The position numbers and the translations under genes are program-made. Below are positions 10,610 to 21,225 of a stretch of DNA of 64,000 nucleotides, piece after piece. The stretch comes from Pseudoips prasinana. Its lineage: Eukaryota; Arthropoda; Insecta; Lepidoptera; Nolidae. The DNA lies in contig OX621252.1 of NCBI GenBank assembly GCA_951640165.1, positions 25,813,934 through 25,877,933 of the forward strand, written 5' to 3'. The notes beneath the pieces were generated by a model. That model worked only from the letters and a program-made list of their open reading frames with translations. It was not told the DNA's origin and ran no database searches. Position 1 is the stretch's first letter; each line of letters starts with the position of its first letter.

Positions 10610-13330
10610 TTTATTGTATTAGAAAAAAAACTTCTTATGCAAGAATTACTGTAGATTTAACATTTTATTTCATATAAAAAGATTCTGTTCATTTATATAT
10701 AACTGTACCCAAAACTGTTGTCAACGTCACTGACTGACAAAGAGAATAGTCACCAAAGAGTATTGAAACCTACAGTAATAGTCACTGAAATTTAATTGAC
10801 ATTCCAACTCTTCGTAGAGAAATTGACAGTTTTGGTATAGCCTGATGTATTTTTTATTTTCCAATGTAATTAAGTCTATTCTTAATAACAATGCAAAATA
10901 TCAGCAATAAACAATTGAAATACAAACAAATATTGTACGACTCACGATGACGGTATTGTTAATATCGTATGTTATATTTGTTTGATTACTTGGGCTAGTC
11001 CCTTCCTTTTACCCAACACTGTAACTTTTGTAAGCCTGGATCAACAATGGCATCCAATGAAATGACACTAATCGGTTGAGCCCAGGCATGTTCCGGGAAA
11101 TTGATTCAATTGTCTTGGGTCCCACAGCAAATTTTATCAAGGAAGAGTTGTAAAAAGTAGTTCCACCTGCAGCATTTTATTACAGATAAAATTCGATGGC
11201 GTATGAGACATAACATCGTATTTTTTATTTTATCTACAGTGGTAGATACGATATTTAATAACATCGGGGAACTTTCTGGCTATGAAATTTCATTATGTTG
11301 GAAATTGGTCCTTCACGTCAGGTATTAAAAATCTTTTACATTATGATAGCGAATAGTGATAGTAAAATATCAAGTCATTTGATGTGAAGTTCCACGCTAG
11401 ACTTACTGCCTTTACAAAATACAGCCAGATGGCAGGTTAGCTAGTTCAAGACGTCGACAATAACCAAATATATATTCTAGCTGATGATCGACGACGAAAA
11501 CGAAAAGTAATTATCTTTTAGAAAAGTAATCGTATACATAAAATAAAGTGTTGACAACTCATAAATACATCCCATATTTATGCATTGATATTCATATCAT
11601 CACCCTGATATCGGCCACTGCTGGGCATAAGTCTGCTTCAAAGTATAGAGTTGCCATTTGGAGGGTTTTGCTTTAGTCACCACGCTTGGTATGCGAGTTG
11701 ACGACCGCAGTTTATATTTAGGGCCCAACATTGACAATAGTTGAAAAAAAAAGTACTTTAAGTGTAATTGAAATACGATTATTTAAAAAAGCTAATCGGT
11801 AACATATATATTTTATGACTTTTAACAATCGGTAACATATATATTTTATGACTTTTAAAAGTCATAATATATATATAGATAAAAATATGAAATTTTTATC
11901 TGTTTGTCGGTACACGCATCACGTAAAAAGTACGAAACCAATGTAGGTAACTTTTATATATTTTATACGTAAAAATGGTACATAAATTCAAGGATTACTT
12001 AGTTTTGCTTCATCCCAATCAGTTCACTCAATCAAGAGATATTAGATTTTAAAGTTTTGACGATGAAAAATAGCATACGCTATTCAGTTACTTCAAGAAC
12101 TAATGTTAATAGAATTTATGAGATTGATGTCTGTCAGATTGACTGTTCGTTGTTTAAAATTCGTATTTTTCGATATCATTTCTTAAGTGTTCTGGTTTTC
12201 ATCTAACACTTGATTGAATTTATTTGATTTATTGGTTTACTATTCTCCTTGAAAATGCCTTCCTAAAAAAACTCTAACCATTCGAAGCGTACCTGCGTAG
12301 CCTAATGAGAAAAGGATGAATAAGTACATCTCAGGAAGCCCTGGAACCTTTGTATGTATGCTTCAGGTCATTCCACCGTTAACAATAGAGAGGCATTAAC
12401 AAAGCTATAAGTCCTTTATTCGAAATTTCTTTATTAATCTGTGGCTTCCATTACCCTCTTTTTGCTTTCTTACTCTTATCTAAATGACAAGTTACTTTTC
12501 GATACACGCTAACAAGTCGCGGACACAGCTAGTATATAATAAATTTATAGGTGTCCGACAAATGCTATGCTACTATATCCTGTCTGATAAGGTATACATG
12601 TGTTTAATCGTTTACATTTTCAAAGAAACTAATTTTTTTAAGTACTTTTCCGCCCAGTCCATAGGTCTTGAAGTAGATAATATTATTAGGTATATACCCA
12701 GTAAGTTACCACATATGAGTAGACTTTGTTCTACACAAATTTGTAGATAAATTGAGAAGACCATCCTGTTGTTGATTTCCGCAAATTTTAGTTTATGAAG
12801 TGTGGAAACATTGATATAAGGTAAACAGTAAAACTTTTCAAGGTCATCTTTTACGGCTAGGTAAACTAAACTAAGTTTAGTTTTAGTCCACTTTAATGCA
12901 TTAATGAAAGTGAACTAAATACAGCTAAATTTGACATACCAGTTTAATAAAAACATCCTTCAAACAATAGACTTTAATTTATGTTTCATAATCTCATTGG
13001 ACAAACAAACTAGAAATGTTGTAAAATAAACGAAACGGAAAATGTCAAATACTTTACTAGTGTCGTAAATACAAACACATACTGGTAAAGCTACATGCGA
13101 TATATTAGCTATTTATAGCTTTATTTTACCAAAGCAAGCAAATTTTCTACTATCGAAACAGAAGAACGAAATACAAAATAGAATGAGCCTGGCCAATGTT
13201 TTATTCTGGATATGCGAAAGTAATCTAGAAGAAAATACAAGAACATCTGCATTTTTACTTTTTTTATATTCCCGAAGACAGCTGAGATAATAGCAATCAA
13301 AGTACGCATTTTCGAGCGATATTATTTCAA
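10610..13330. other. Upstream of POMT2, no gene seen
   Basis: AT-rich. It should contain the POMT2 promoter, but no clear core element was recognised. It includes an R1/RTE-like scrap at 10990-11160 that resembles 63140-63300, an RTE-tail scrap at 11598-11720 (ATATCGGCCACTGCTGGGCATAAG), and a 33 bp direct duplication at 11794-11858 (AATCGGTAACATATATATTT twice). Confidence 0.4.
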
Positions 13331-13334
13331 ACCG

Positions 13335-13445
13335 CAAGCGGCGGCGTTTGATCGCGCTGTGACGTCACGTGTCCCCTCACGCAGCGCGAATCTAGGTACT
13401 ATTCATTTAATCACCGCTGCTGGTGGCTCGTACTTGCGATTTTAT
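13335..13445. promoter_or_regulatory. GC-rich spot with CRE and E-box
   Basis: A short GC-rich segment in AT-rich DNA contains TGACGTCACGTG (about 13361-13372), a full CRE palindrome fused to a CACGTG E-box, among GCGCGAAT and GCGGCGGCG. It may be a promoter or enhancer. No transcript start or adjacent exon could be tied to it. Confidence 0.35.
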
Positions 13446-14051
13446 TACGAGAAAATTATTAGAAAATGCTGTGCAGTGCCCAAGAGTTTTAATTCAAATG
13501 TAAACACACCCAAAAAGTGTTTTTAGTATACCTAAAAATCCTATGATAAGGAAGAAATAGATGACCGCAATACGCAGACAGGATTCAATAGGACTGAAAA
13601 CTATTGCATTTTGTTATGAATATTATTTTGATGTCAATAACTATTATATTTATACTTTCCTCATAAAGCACTACGTTATCTATTGGTGCATTTTATAATC
13701 AACTTCTGACACCTACCTACCTTTGTCATTTAAGGATTTTACAAATGAATCTTATAAAAAATAGTTTATTGATTCTTCTAAATAAGAGACATTAATATTG
13801 TTATTATCTATTAGGAACCTTGACATCAGGATGTTATAATAAATATATAAACCAACCATGTCGTATTTTTTTAATGAGAATAGGTGAATGTTACCTAACC
13901 TAATACTGACCTAGATTAAACATGGGATATTTGGAAAAATATATTTTACCTACATATACAATATTTCGTTATTATTATCTACCTTTGACTTAACCACTAA
14001 TACTTAATAAGTAAAAATAGGCATGTTGAATATAAGTGAAGTAAAATTGAC

Positions 14052-14231
14052 TGCAAGTGTGGCGCAGCGGCTAAGACAATCGCCGCTGTGTGTCCGAGGT
14101 TTGATTCCCGCACCGGACAACAATTTGTGTAACCCGTAAATAGTTGTTCAGAGTCTGGATGTAATTTGTGTCCGTCTACTATATGTTTGTAAAGTATTAT
14201 AGTATTAATATTGTCTTTGAAAAAAAAAACG
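14052..14231 (+). mobile_element. tRNA-derived SINE, family A
   Basis: The head GTGTGGCGCAGCGGCTAAGAC (A-box-like), with the B-box-like GGTTTGATTCCC, is followed by the body AACCCGTAAATAGTTGTTCAGAGTCTGGATGTAATTTGTGTCCG and an A-rich end. Other copies are at 26961-27160 (-), 31749-31840, 35967-36145, 37204-37277 (-) and 38261-38457. Confidence 0.8.
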
Positions 14232-14804
14232 TTAAGAATGACAGTGGTATTAATCTACAGCAGTTAGCGGGCCACTGAGTATAGTACTCACCACGTACTT
14301 ACGTAAGTATACTTGGAGATGGTGTACAAAATTTTACAAACATTTTGCTAGAAATATAATAGTAACGGCCTTCATTGTATCCTAAATACTACACATATCG
14401 TTAACACTTTTGAAGATTCATTCACAGAGTGAGTTTATCCTCTGCCATTTGGTCTTATTTTGGTCGTCTATAATGGCATTAAAATTTGGAATATAAAAAG
14501 GTACTTACTTATAATATTTTTATTTTATATTACTTTAGTTAGTTCTTTATTAGATTTAATTAAAAAGGTACTGAAAACAAAAAAAAATAATAAGTAAGTA
14601 ACTAAGTCGAGAGTATTATTGGTATATTAAGAAACTTTGGATTCTTGACGCCGCATGCTACTGTCAATCAAAGTTTGTCAGCCGTGTAAGGAAATCTACC
14701 TCCCATGTAACCCTCTTCCAGGGTGCAGATATATGTAACTCACAAGGTATTTAACAGTTTGATGTAATACAATAATAACAAATTAATAAATAAAGCAATG
14801 ATAC

Positions 14805-14925
14805 AAGTACAGCGCGCGCACGAGTCTTCACTTCAATGTGTTTCATATGGCGCGGGGCACGAGCGCACGGAGCGACCTGCACCGAGCCGAAAGCTGACGT
14901 CGCGCGTCGAGCGCGCGATATCTTG
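14805..14925. promoter_or_regulatory. GC-rich spot with CRE-like half sites
   Basis: Contains GCGCGCGCACGAG, GGCGCGGGGCACGAGCGCAC and CTGACGTCGCGCGTCGAGCGCGCG within otherwise AT-rich sequence. CpG-dense. It could be a promoter or a repeat fragment; no exon was linked to it. Confidence 0.3.
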
Positions 14926-15186
14926 GAAATTTAAAAGTGCTCAAAACTTCTCACAGTCATAACTTCCGTAATACTGCATTGATTTACGTGAAATAAAGAC
15001 TAATCTAATGTACGTAATTTAATTTTTATTGTTAAGTAGCTTTTAGTGCAATATTAGCATGTGTTGGTCACCCTCATTATGTAATTGTAACATGTTTACA
15101 GGTAGATAACCGTTATAATATAAAAATGTTTATTCATGTACTTGGTGAGAATCAAAATCTTCTGTTGTAGGATATTATCCCACTCT

Positions 15187-16003
15187 TCTTGCAGAGCTAT
15201 GTTAAGCTGGCTAAGATCTCTGGAGCAGGAGGTCTCGCTCTTACTTGTCTGTTCAACTCATCGCATAAGTGTTATCACTTATCGGCTTGCGCAGGTACTC
15301 TCGGATCATGGGTGCTTCGGGAAGTACCTGCATCGTATAGGCCGAGAAGAGACGCCTGGTTGTCACCATTGTGGTGGCCCCGTTGACACGGCGCTTCACA
15401 CATTGGTGGAATGCCCAGCTTGGGAGACACAGCGCCGTTTCTCGGGGCTGCAATGGGTGCGGTTGACATCTCGCTCGCAACGGTGACCGAATTCATGGTT
15501 GCGAGCGAGAATGCCTGGAGTATCGTCGCCACCTTTTGCGAGGAGGTGATGGTAGCAAAAGAGGTGGCGGAGCGAGAACGGGAGGCATTGTCTTCCCGCC
15601 CAAGCCGCGCCAAAAGAACCGGGCGTCGGAGGGCGCATATCGCCAATCTCCGGCCTCCATGAGGAGAGGCCTGCGGATGATGGACACGGGGCAGTCCACC
15701 ATCCGACCAGAATAGGCCCGAGACGGTGGCGCGCCGTGTTCCGCGCGCGCCTCTCTTGAAGAGGGGGGCATGGATGTCCCCAACAGAAGCGAGGCTCACA
15801 GAAAAGTGGGCCAGCACCTGTCCAGGCTGCGGTGAATGCGCGAGCGAATCCCGTGGTCTGGACTAAAGGTGGCTGAGGAATACCGTGGGATTTTAGTCGG
15901 TAAACCCAGTCCTACCATCTGGCTGGGAGTCCGCCATACCCCGTCGCTTCCCCAGCGACGGGACGATCCATAAAGGATTTCCCCACGTTAAAAAAAAAAA
16001 AAA
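15187..16003 (+). mobile_element. R1-type LINE 3' end
   Basis: A 5'-truncated non-LTR element. The frame at 15190-15410 reads RLAQVLSDHGCFGKYLHRIG, then CHHCGGPVDTALHTLVECPAW, the CCHC zinc knuckle after the RT in R1-clade ORF2. A frameshift near 15411 moves to the frame that ends at 15662 (VTEFMVASENAWSIVATFCEE, RRRAHIANLRPP). The GC-rich 3' UTR ends GGATTTCCCCACGTT and a poly-A run (15990-16003). Dead copy. Confidence 0.85.
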
Positions 16004-16009
16004 GCTAGA

Positions 16010-16625
16010 ATAGTTTATTTCAGTTATTTTCATAGTTTAATGTCCTATGGAATTCTTCTCTGGGGTAGCTCTGCTGACATTAACACCATATTTATATTGC
16101 AAAAAAGAGCTGTAAGAGCTATCTGTAATCTTGGCCCGAGAGTGTCTCTAAGATCGATTCCTTCTGTAAAAGGAGCGATACACATAATGTAAATACTAGA
16201 TATAAGAATAATCTCATATTGCATACTACTCGTCTCCATAAAATAAGTAACTCTTTTATGGGGCAATGTATAAGATTCTATAACAAAGTTCCCAATGATA
16301 TTAGAGAATTGTCTACGAATAAGTTTAAAAGCATTATTAAAGCCAAATTGTGTAGCAGGGCATATTACAAAATATCAGATTATTTAAGTGATAAAAGTGC
16401 TTGGGATTGAGTTGTTCTGAGTCAACACACATGATTGTAATTAATCTTAAGTATATTTTATTTTAAAAAAGGATTCCTACTGAGTTTTCTGGCAGTGTTT
16501 CTCAGTAGCTGCCACGTCATGCACTGCACGGTAGGGTAAAAAAATAAGACGATTCCACATAAATGTAAAATTTGTACGGAATAAAAAAAAATTGATTTTG
16601 ATTTTGAATCCTACTGTAACGGAAT
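16010..16625 (+). mobile_element. CR1/Jockey-group LINE 3' end
   Basis: Reads MSYGILLWGSSADINTIFIL and KRAVRAICNLGPRVSLRSIP in one frame, then after a stop SNSFMGQCIRFYNKVPNDIR and KAKLCSRAYYKISDYL to a stop at about 16408. The 3' UTR with GGATTCCTACTGAGTTTTCTGG ends in a TTGATTTTGATTTTGA tail. A related 3' end lies at 35440-35580. Not functional. Confidence 0.75.
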
Positions 16626-17370
16626 CTTTCTTCAATACAGCTCTGCGCACAACGCTCTTTTTGATACACCTTTATTCCGTCGTTACCAAACAGCACGATT
16701 TATCTCTCGTCAAAAGAGTAGTTTGTTGCAATAAAGGTATGACCAATTTAAGTGTTCTTGTGCAAAGTTAAGGCGCGTTTCTCCGGTGTCTGCCATCAAT
16801 TTGGGCCCATTAGCTGGTTTATAAGATTTCAGGCCACGCTTCACCAATCTTCTTCTAATCATGGAATCAATCCTCACAGTCAATCCTCGAACTTCACCGC
16901 TGCTGCAGTTGAATAAAGATAAACTAACAATTTCTTAGTGAGATTGACGAAATATACTGCTCATCTTGCTCAGACGTGACTACCAGATCATGGACGGGGA
17001 GAAAATATATCACTCTACCGATAACCCTGATACACTCCAGCGATAGCAAAGAGTCTAAGATGCAATCGTGCAGCCACAAGTCGTTGACTATGCCCTGAGT
17101 CCAGGCTCTTATTTATTCTGTGAGCGAAGTAACCAATTTTTGTTAGGAAAAAATCACTGCTATAGGTAAAAACACAGCTTAGTTAAAAGCCACTGTTAAA
17201 AATCTGAATAACTGATTTAATGCCGGAATTCCGAATACATTAAAATTAATCTTTACATTCAGTAAATGCTTGAAAAATTAAAAATTTACATAAAATTAGA
17301 ATTGTTGTACACCACTGAGTAGACTAAACTGCTAGCTATTTATTAGAATAGTTTATATTTTTGTTTATTA
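16626..17370. other. No gene seen
   Basis: Moderately AT-rich sequence without a supported reading frame or recognised repeat. Confidence 0.3.
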
Positions 17371-17850
17371 ACCGACTTCCAAAGGAGGAGTTCACCGGTA
17401 TTTTTTTTTTTTTTTATGTATGTACACCGATTACTCGGAGATTTATGATCCGATTTACGTGATTCTTTTTTAGTTTGATGCGGAATAGTTGCCATTTGGT
17501 CCCATAAAAATTTCATATAGATTGGCCCAGTAATTTTCATTTTATGGACATATTTGTATGAAATTTTTTGTTTAAGTGGACGATGTCGATGATGCACAGA
17601 CGTTTGTAAATCTTAGCTAGTCAAGCTAGACTCATCCTGTTCAAGTGTGTCTTGGCATGAACATAAACAACAATTTCAGACGACTAGCGTTTAATACGCA
17701 CGTATAAGCTTTTTTTTTGAAGCGCATGTAGGCGCACCTTTTAGCACCAGCGTATTTTTTATGTACGTACACCGATTACGCTGAGATTTATGAACCGATT
17801 TACGTGATTCTTCTTTAGTTTGATGCGGAATAGCTGCCATTTTTAAGGTT
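17371..17850 (+). repeat. AACCGACTTC dispersed repeat, two partial copies
   Basis: The motif ATGTATGTACACCGATTACTC...GATTTATGATCCGATTTACGTGATTCTT...TTTGATGCGGAATAG appears at about 17416-17500 and again at 17759-17840. The first copy starts with AACCGACTTCCAAAGGAGGAG and a T-run. It is a familiar lepidopteran repeat of unknown class. Confidence 0.6.
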
Positions 17851-18435
17851 CTGTAGCCAAATGTCTTTCACAAAGGCTTTTCTTGATTTGTCATGTCTGT
17901 ATGTCTGCCCGTCCGTATGTCACAGCCACTTTTTCCCGAAACTATAAGAACTATACTGTCGAATATTGGTCAGCAGATGTATTCCGTGAACCGCATTAAG
18001 ATTTTCACAAAAAAAAATAGAAAATCAAACAATAAAATTTGGTGGTTCCCTATACTTACTTAGAACTGAATTAAAAAAAAAATCATTAAACTATACATGT
18101 GGGGTATCTATGGATAGGACTTCGAAAATGATATTGAGGTTTATAATATAATTTTTTCTTAACTGTATAGTTTGCGCGAGAGACACTTCCAAAGGCGTAA
18201 AATGCCCACCCTCCCCCCCCCCTGTAACTTCTAAAATAAGAGAACCATTAAAATAAAACAAATAGATGATGGACATTACCATGCAAACTTCCACCGAAAA
18301 TTGGTTTGAAAGAGATCCAGTAAGTAGTTTTTTTAATGCGTCATAAATCGTAAACCGCAATTTACCTTCCATTCTATCAACTCAAATACTTGCTGCTACG
18401 GAAAGAAACATTGCGCCTTTCACGGGCGAGTCCGA
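17850..18435 (-). repeat. GGGTTCCGT/GAGTCGGACTCG family repeat, minus strand
   Basis: On the minus strand it runs GAGTCGGACTCGCCCGTGAA...TTTATGACGCATTAAAAAAACT...TTGGTTTGAACGAG-like segments to the TCACAGCCACTTTTTCCCGAAAC-like end. Related copies are at 36755-37055 (+), 43410-43985 (+), 45270-45570 (-) and a scrap at 35236-35340. It is a long dispersed repeat with GTCTGTC/GGACAGAC tracts near one end; class not assigned. Confidence 0.65.
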
Positions 18436-18705
18436 CTCATTATCTAATCAATGATAAATAAGACCTAGGCTATCAGCCCTCTGCTCAGTAGACTCGTTGG
18501 CTAATCGATCATTAATAAGACCTAGTCTTCATAGACTCATACCCTCTGTTCAGCAGACTAGATGGCTATTCGATCATAAGATCATTCGATTCATAATAAG
18601 ATCTAGTGTATAAGCCCTTAGCACGCAGACTCGTTAGCTAGATGGTCATAAATACGGCCTAACCTATGCGCTTGCTGTTCAGACTTTCATAAATCTTAGC
18701 TAGTC
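18430..18705 (+). repeat. Degenerate tandem repeat, about 60-75 bp unit
   Basis: Four diverged units each contain GACTCGTTGGCTAATCGATC-like and AATAAGACCTAG(T/G)-like segments and a CAGCCCTCTGCTCAGCA-like end. The copies start near 18431, 18488, 18558 and 18637. Confidence 0.6.
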
Positions 18706-18942
18706 TAGACTCGTACTGTGCAAGTTTTCTTAGAGTGAACGTAATTTTATGTAGTTTTTCTTACATTACAAACGGTCTTTTAGATCATTCACTGTCCCAC
18801 AAGAACGTGAAAAAGAGTTTCGAACAACGTTTTTTCGGAAGATGTTTCTTTTTTCCGTTCTCGTTTGTTGGGATCTATAGTTTTGAGGCGCGCGGCCCCT
18901 TTCGAAGTCCTAACTATAGCTAGACACTAAAAAGTAATAAAT

Positions 18943-19509
18943 AAAAAAACTTCGTTTAAAAAAACCGACTTCAAAAACTAAAAAGTATAAAAAAATATCT
19001 TAATAAAGATTTAATTTAATACATCACTTATAATATAATATTAATGAAATAATATAATTTGTATGTGCTACCTATTGATAGGTTTGAAGTCGGTGCCAAG
19101 CCCTAAGCAAAATAAAAGTTAATATTACATACAGCTTTCATACTTTGTGATGAAACTCCTACACTAAAGATTAACCTAAGTAAATAAACTTAAAGAACAA
19201 TATGAATTAATATGAAACAGATGAAACTGTATCATAAAAATATATGACGACCGTCAACGACGTCTGCACGCTTGGGTTGTTTGTGTAGAAATACGAAGCT
19301 ATCCCGCTGAAAGTAAAGCGCGGCGAGTGTGGTACCTACTATTACATTTGGCTTGGCACCGACTTCAAACCTATCAATAGGTAGCACATACAAATTATAT
19401 TATTTTATTAATATTATATTATAAGTGATGTATTAAATTAAATCTTTATTAAGATATTTTTTTATACTTTTTAGTTTTTGAAGTCGGTTTTTTTAAACGA
19501 AGTTTTTTT
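18943..19509. mobile_element. Foldback/MITE element with 160 bp inverted arms
   Basis: The left arm 18943-19102 and right arm 19350-19509 are near-perfect reverse complements (one difference noticed). They start AAAAAAACTTCGTTTAAAAA, include ACCGACTTCAAAAACTAAAA and end GGTTTGAAGTCGGTGCCAAG. A unique 247 bp core separates them. No coding sequence. Transcribed, it would form a very long hairpin. Confidence 0.9.
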
Positions 19510-19581
19510 TTAATAAAATACATACTAAAACATAATAATAATAATAAACATTTTTCTTTATATATTTTGTTAAGGAGTGTA

Positions 19582-19660
19582 GTGTGTCCTGGGTTAGTTA
19601 AGGTGTGTAGTGTGTCCTGGGTTGTTTGATAGCCAACACACGTGTGAGAGAGATTTTTCA
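19582..19660 (+). repeat. 5' UTR tandem repeat of the I-type element
   Basis: GTGTAGTGTGTCCTGGGTT(A/G) occurs twice, about 36 bases apart, at the extreme 5' end and overlapping the target-site duplication. Internal promoters of I-group elements sit here; that role is inferred. Confidence 0.6.
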
Positions 19661-19807
19661 AAATTGATTGATTTTGGTGTTGTGACACCAGTTTTTATTG
19701 TGTTTCGCAGATTTATGTGTTACTAACCCTAATTGTTATTTGTGTGAGTGGTAAGTATTTAGTTTTGTTTGTGTTTGTTTTAATTTGTAATCCGGGAGGC
19801 GTCCATA

Positions 19808-21225
19808 ATGGACCCTCCCGCACCTAATCTCCCTCCGGATCCTCCAGAGGAGGGTATGGATATTCCATTGGATGGGACGTTCATTCCGTCATCATCAGTT
19901 CCTTCGAGCACATCGAAACGCCGTCTGGCCAATATAGGAAATGCTGATTGCAGCGCTTCCAAAAAATTAGATAAAGACAATACTGTTCCGTCTATGCAAA
20001 ATATATATGTTCACCCTAAGCTCGTCATAGGCATTAAAGAGTATACCAACTTGGACAAAGGCCCATTCTTAGTACACGTTTCCCGCACTGAGCCGGACCC
20101 CGCCGCTGGGACAACAATCCGCCCAATTAAATTTGGACAATTTCTATCTCGCAACCGTGTCGCAAATATTTGCCGTGATGGCGTTAAAAGAGTTGGTAGA
20201 AATAAAATCTCAATAACGTTTAATACGGCAACAGATGCTAACAAATTCCTGGACAATGAAATTCTCCAATTAAACAAATACCAGGCTACAATTCCATCCT
20301 ATAATATCACCAAAATGGGTATAGTACGTCATGTCCCAGTTGATTTATCAATGGATGAGTTTGTGGATTCTCTAGAACTCCCTAGCAGCTGCGGTGAGGT
20401 TTTAAAAGCGCGCCGCTTTAATAGAAAATCCATGCTTGATGGCAACCCTACTTGGATTCCTACTCAGACGGTGGTAATTACTTTCCAAGGCCATTCCTCC
20501 CTTCCAAAATGTATTCATTTAACACTTCTCTTCCCGTTGAATTGTACAAATATCCCACCATACAGTGCAATAAGTGTTGCCGGTTTGGTCATGTCAAAGC
20601 TCAGTGCCGTTCCTCGCCTAGGTGTTATCGTTGTACCCAATCCCATCCTGGAGATGAGTGTAACATTCAGGACAGCAAGGTCTCCTGCCTCCACTGTTCT
20701 GGCAATCATTTTGCAATAAGCAGGGATTGCCCGGAGCAGAGCAGACAGGAAGCTATCAAGCTCTTAATGGCTCAGCAAAATGTTTCCTATGAAGAAGCTT
20801 CCCTACATCACCCTAAATCCTCAAGACCATTTTCTGAAGTGACTATATCCACTCCTTTGTCCCAAAAATCACATCCTTCTCCTGCGAAAACGGCTCAACC
20901 TAGTAGTTCTCGTGTAAGTCATAATAAAACTTCTTTTTCAATTCGCCAACCTAGAACCCCATTAAGTCCATCTTATGATAGGGCTGCTCATCAGGCTTTA
21001 GTAGCCAATGAACCATCCTTGCTACCCAATGGCTGTGCCATTTTGTCAGACAGGCCAGAAGTAAACTCCAAGGATAATCTCCTAAGTAACCTCCTAGATA
21101 TTATTGTTGGTCTAATGGCCAATAATAATACTGACATACCGTCCCACGTTGCCCACAAACTTATGCAATTATCTTATATAATCTCCAGTTATGGATCTAG
21201 TGTCCCTCCTCCAGTGGAACACTAA
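19808..21225 (+). pseudogene. ORF1 (gag-like nucleic-acid-binding protein), one frameshift
   Basis: This is the RNA-binding coat protein of the retrotransposon. The frame from ATG 19808 reads MDPPAPNLPPDPPEEGMDIP and continues to GHS at 20489-20497. There the correct frame shifts back by one (LPSKMYSFN), consistent with loss of one base in the C/T run at about 20496-20498. The second frame carries three zinc knuckles: CNKCCRFGHVKAQC, CYRCTQSHPGDEC and CLHCSGNHFAISRDC. It ends at 21225 after a Ser/Pro-rich tail. The upstream half (FLVHVSRTEPDP, FGQFLSRNRVANICRDGVKR) resembles the RRM-like region of insect gag proteins. Without the slip ORF1 would be about 472 residues. Confidence 0.85.

Noticed and set aside
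12840..12925. Short palindrome AAACTAAACTAAGTTTAGTTTTAG
   Set aside because: Low-complexity and short; no flanking duplication or repeat family.
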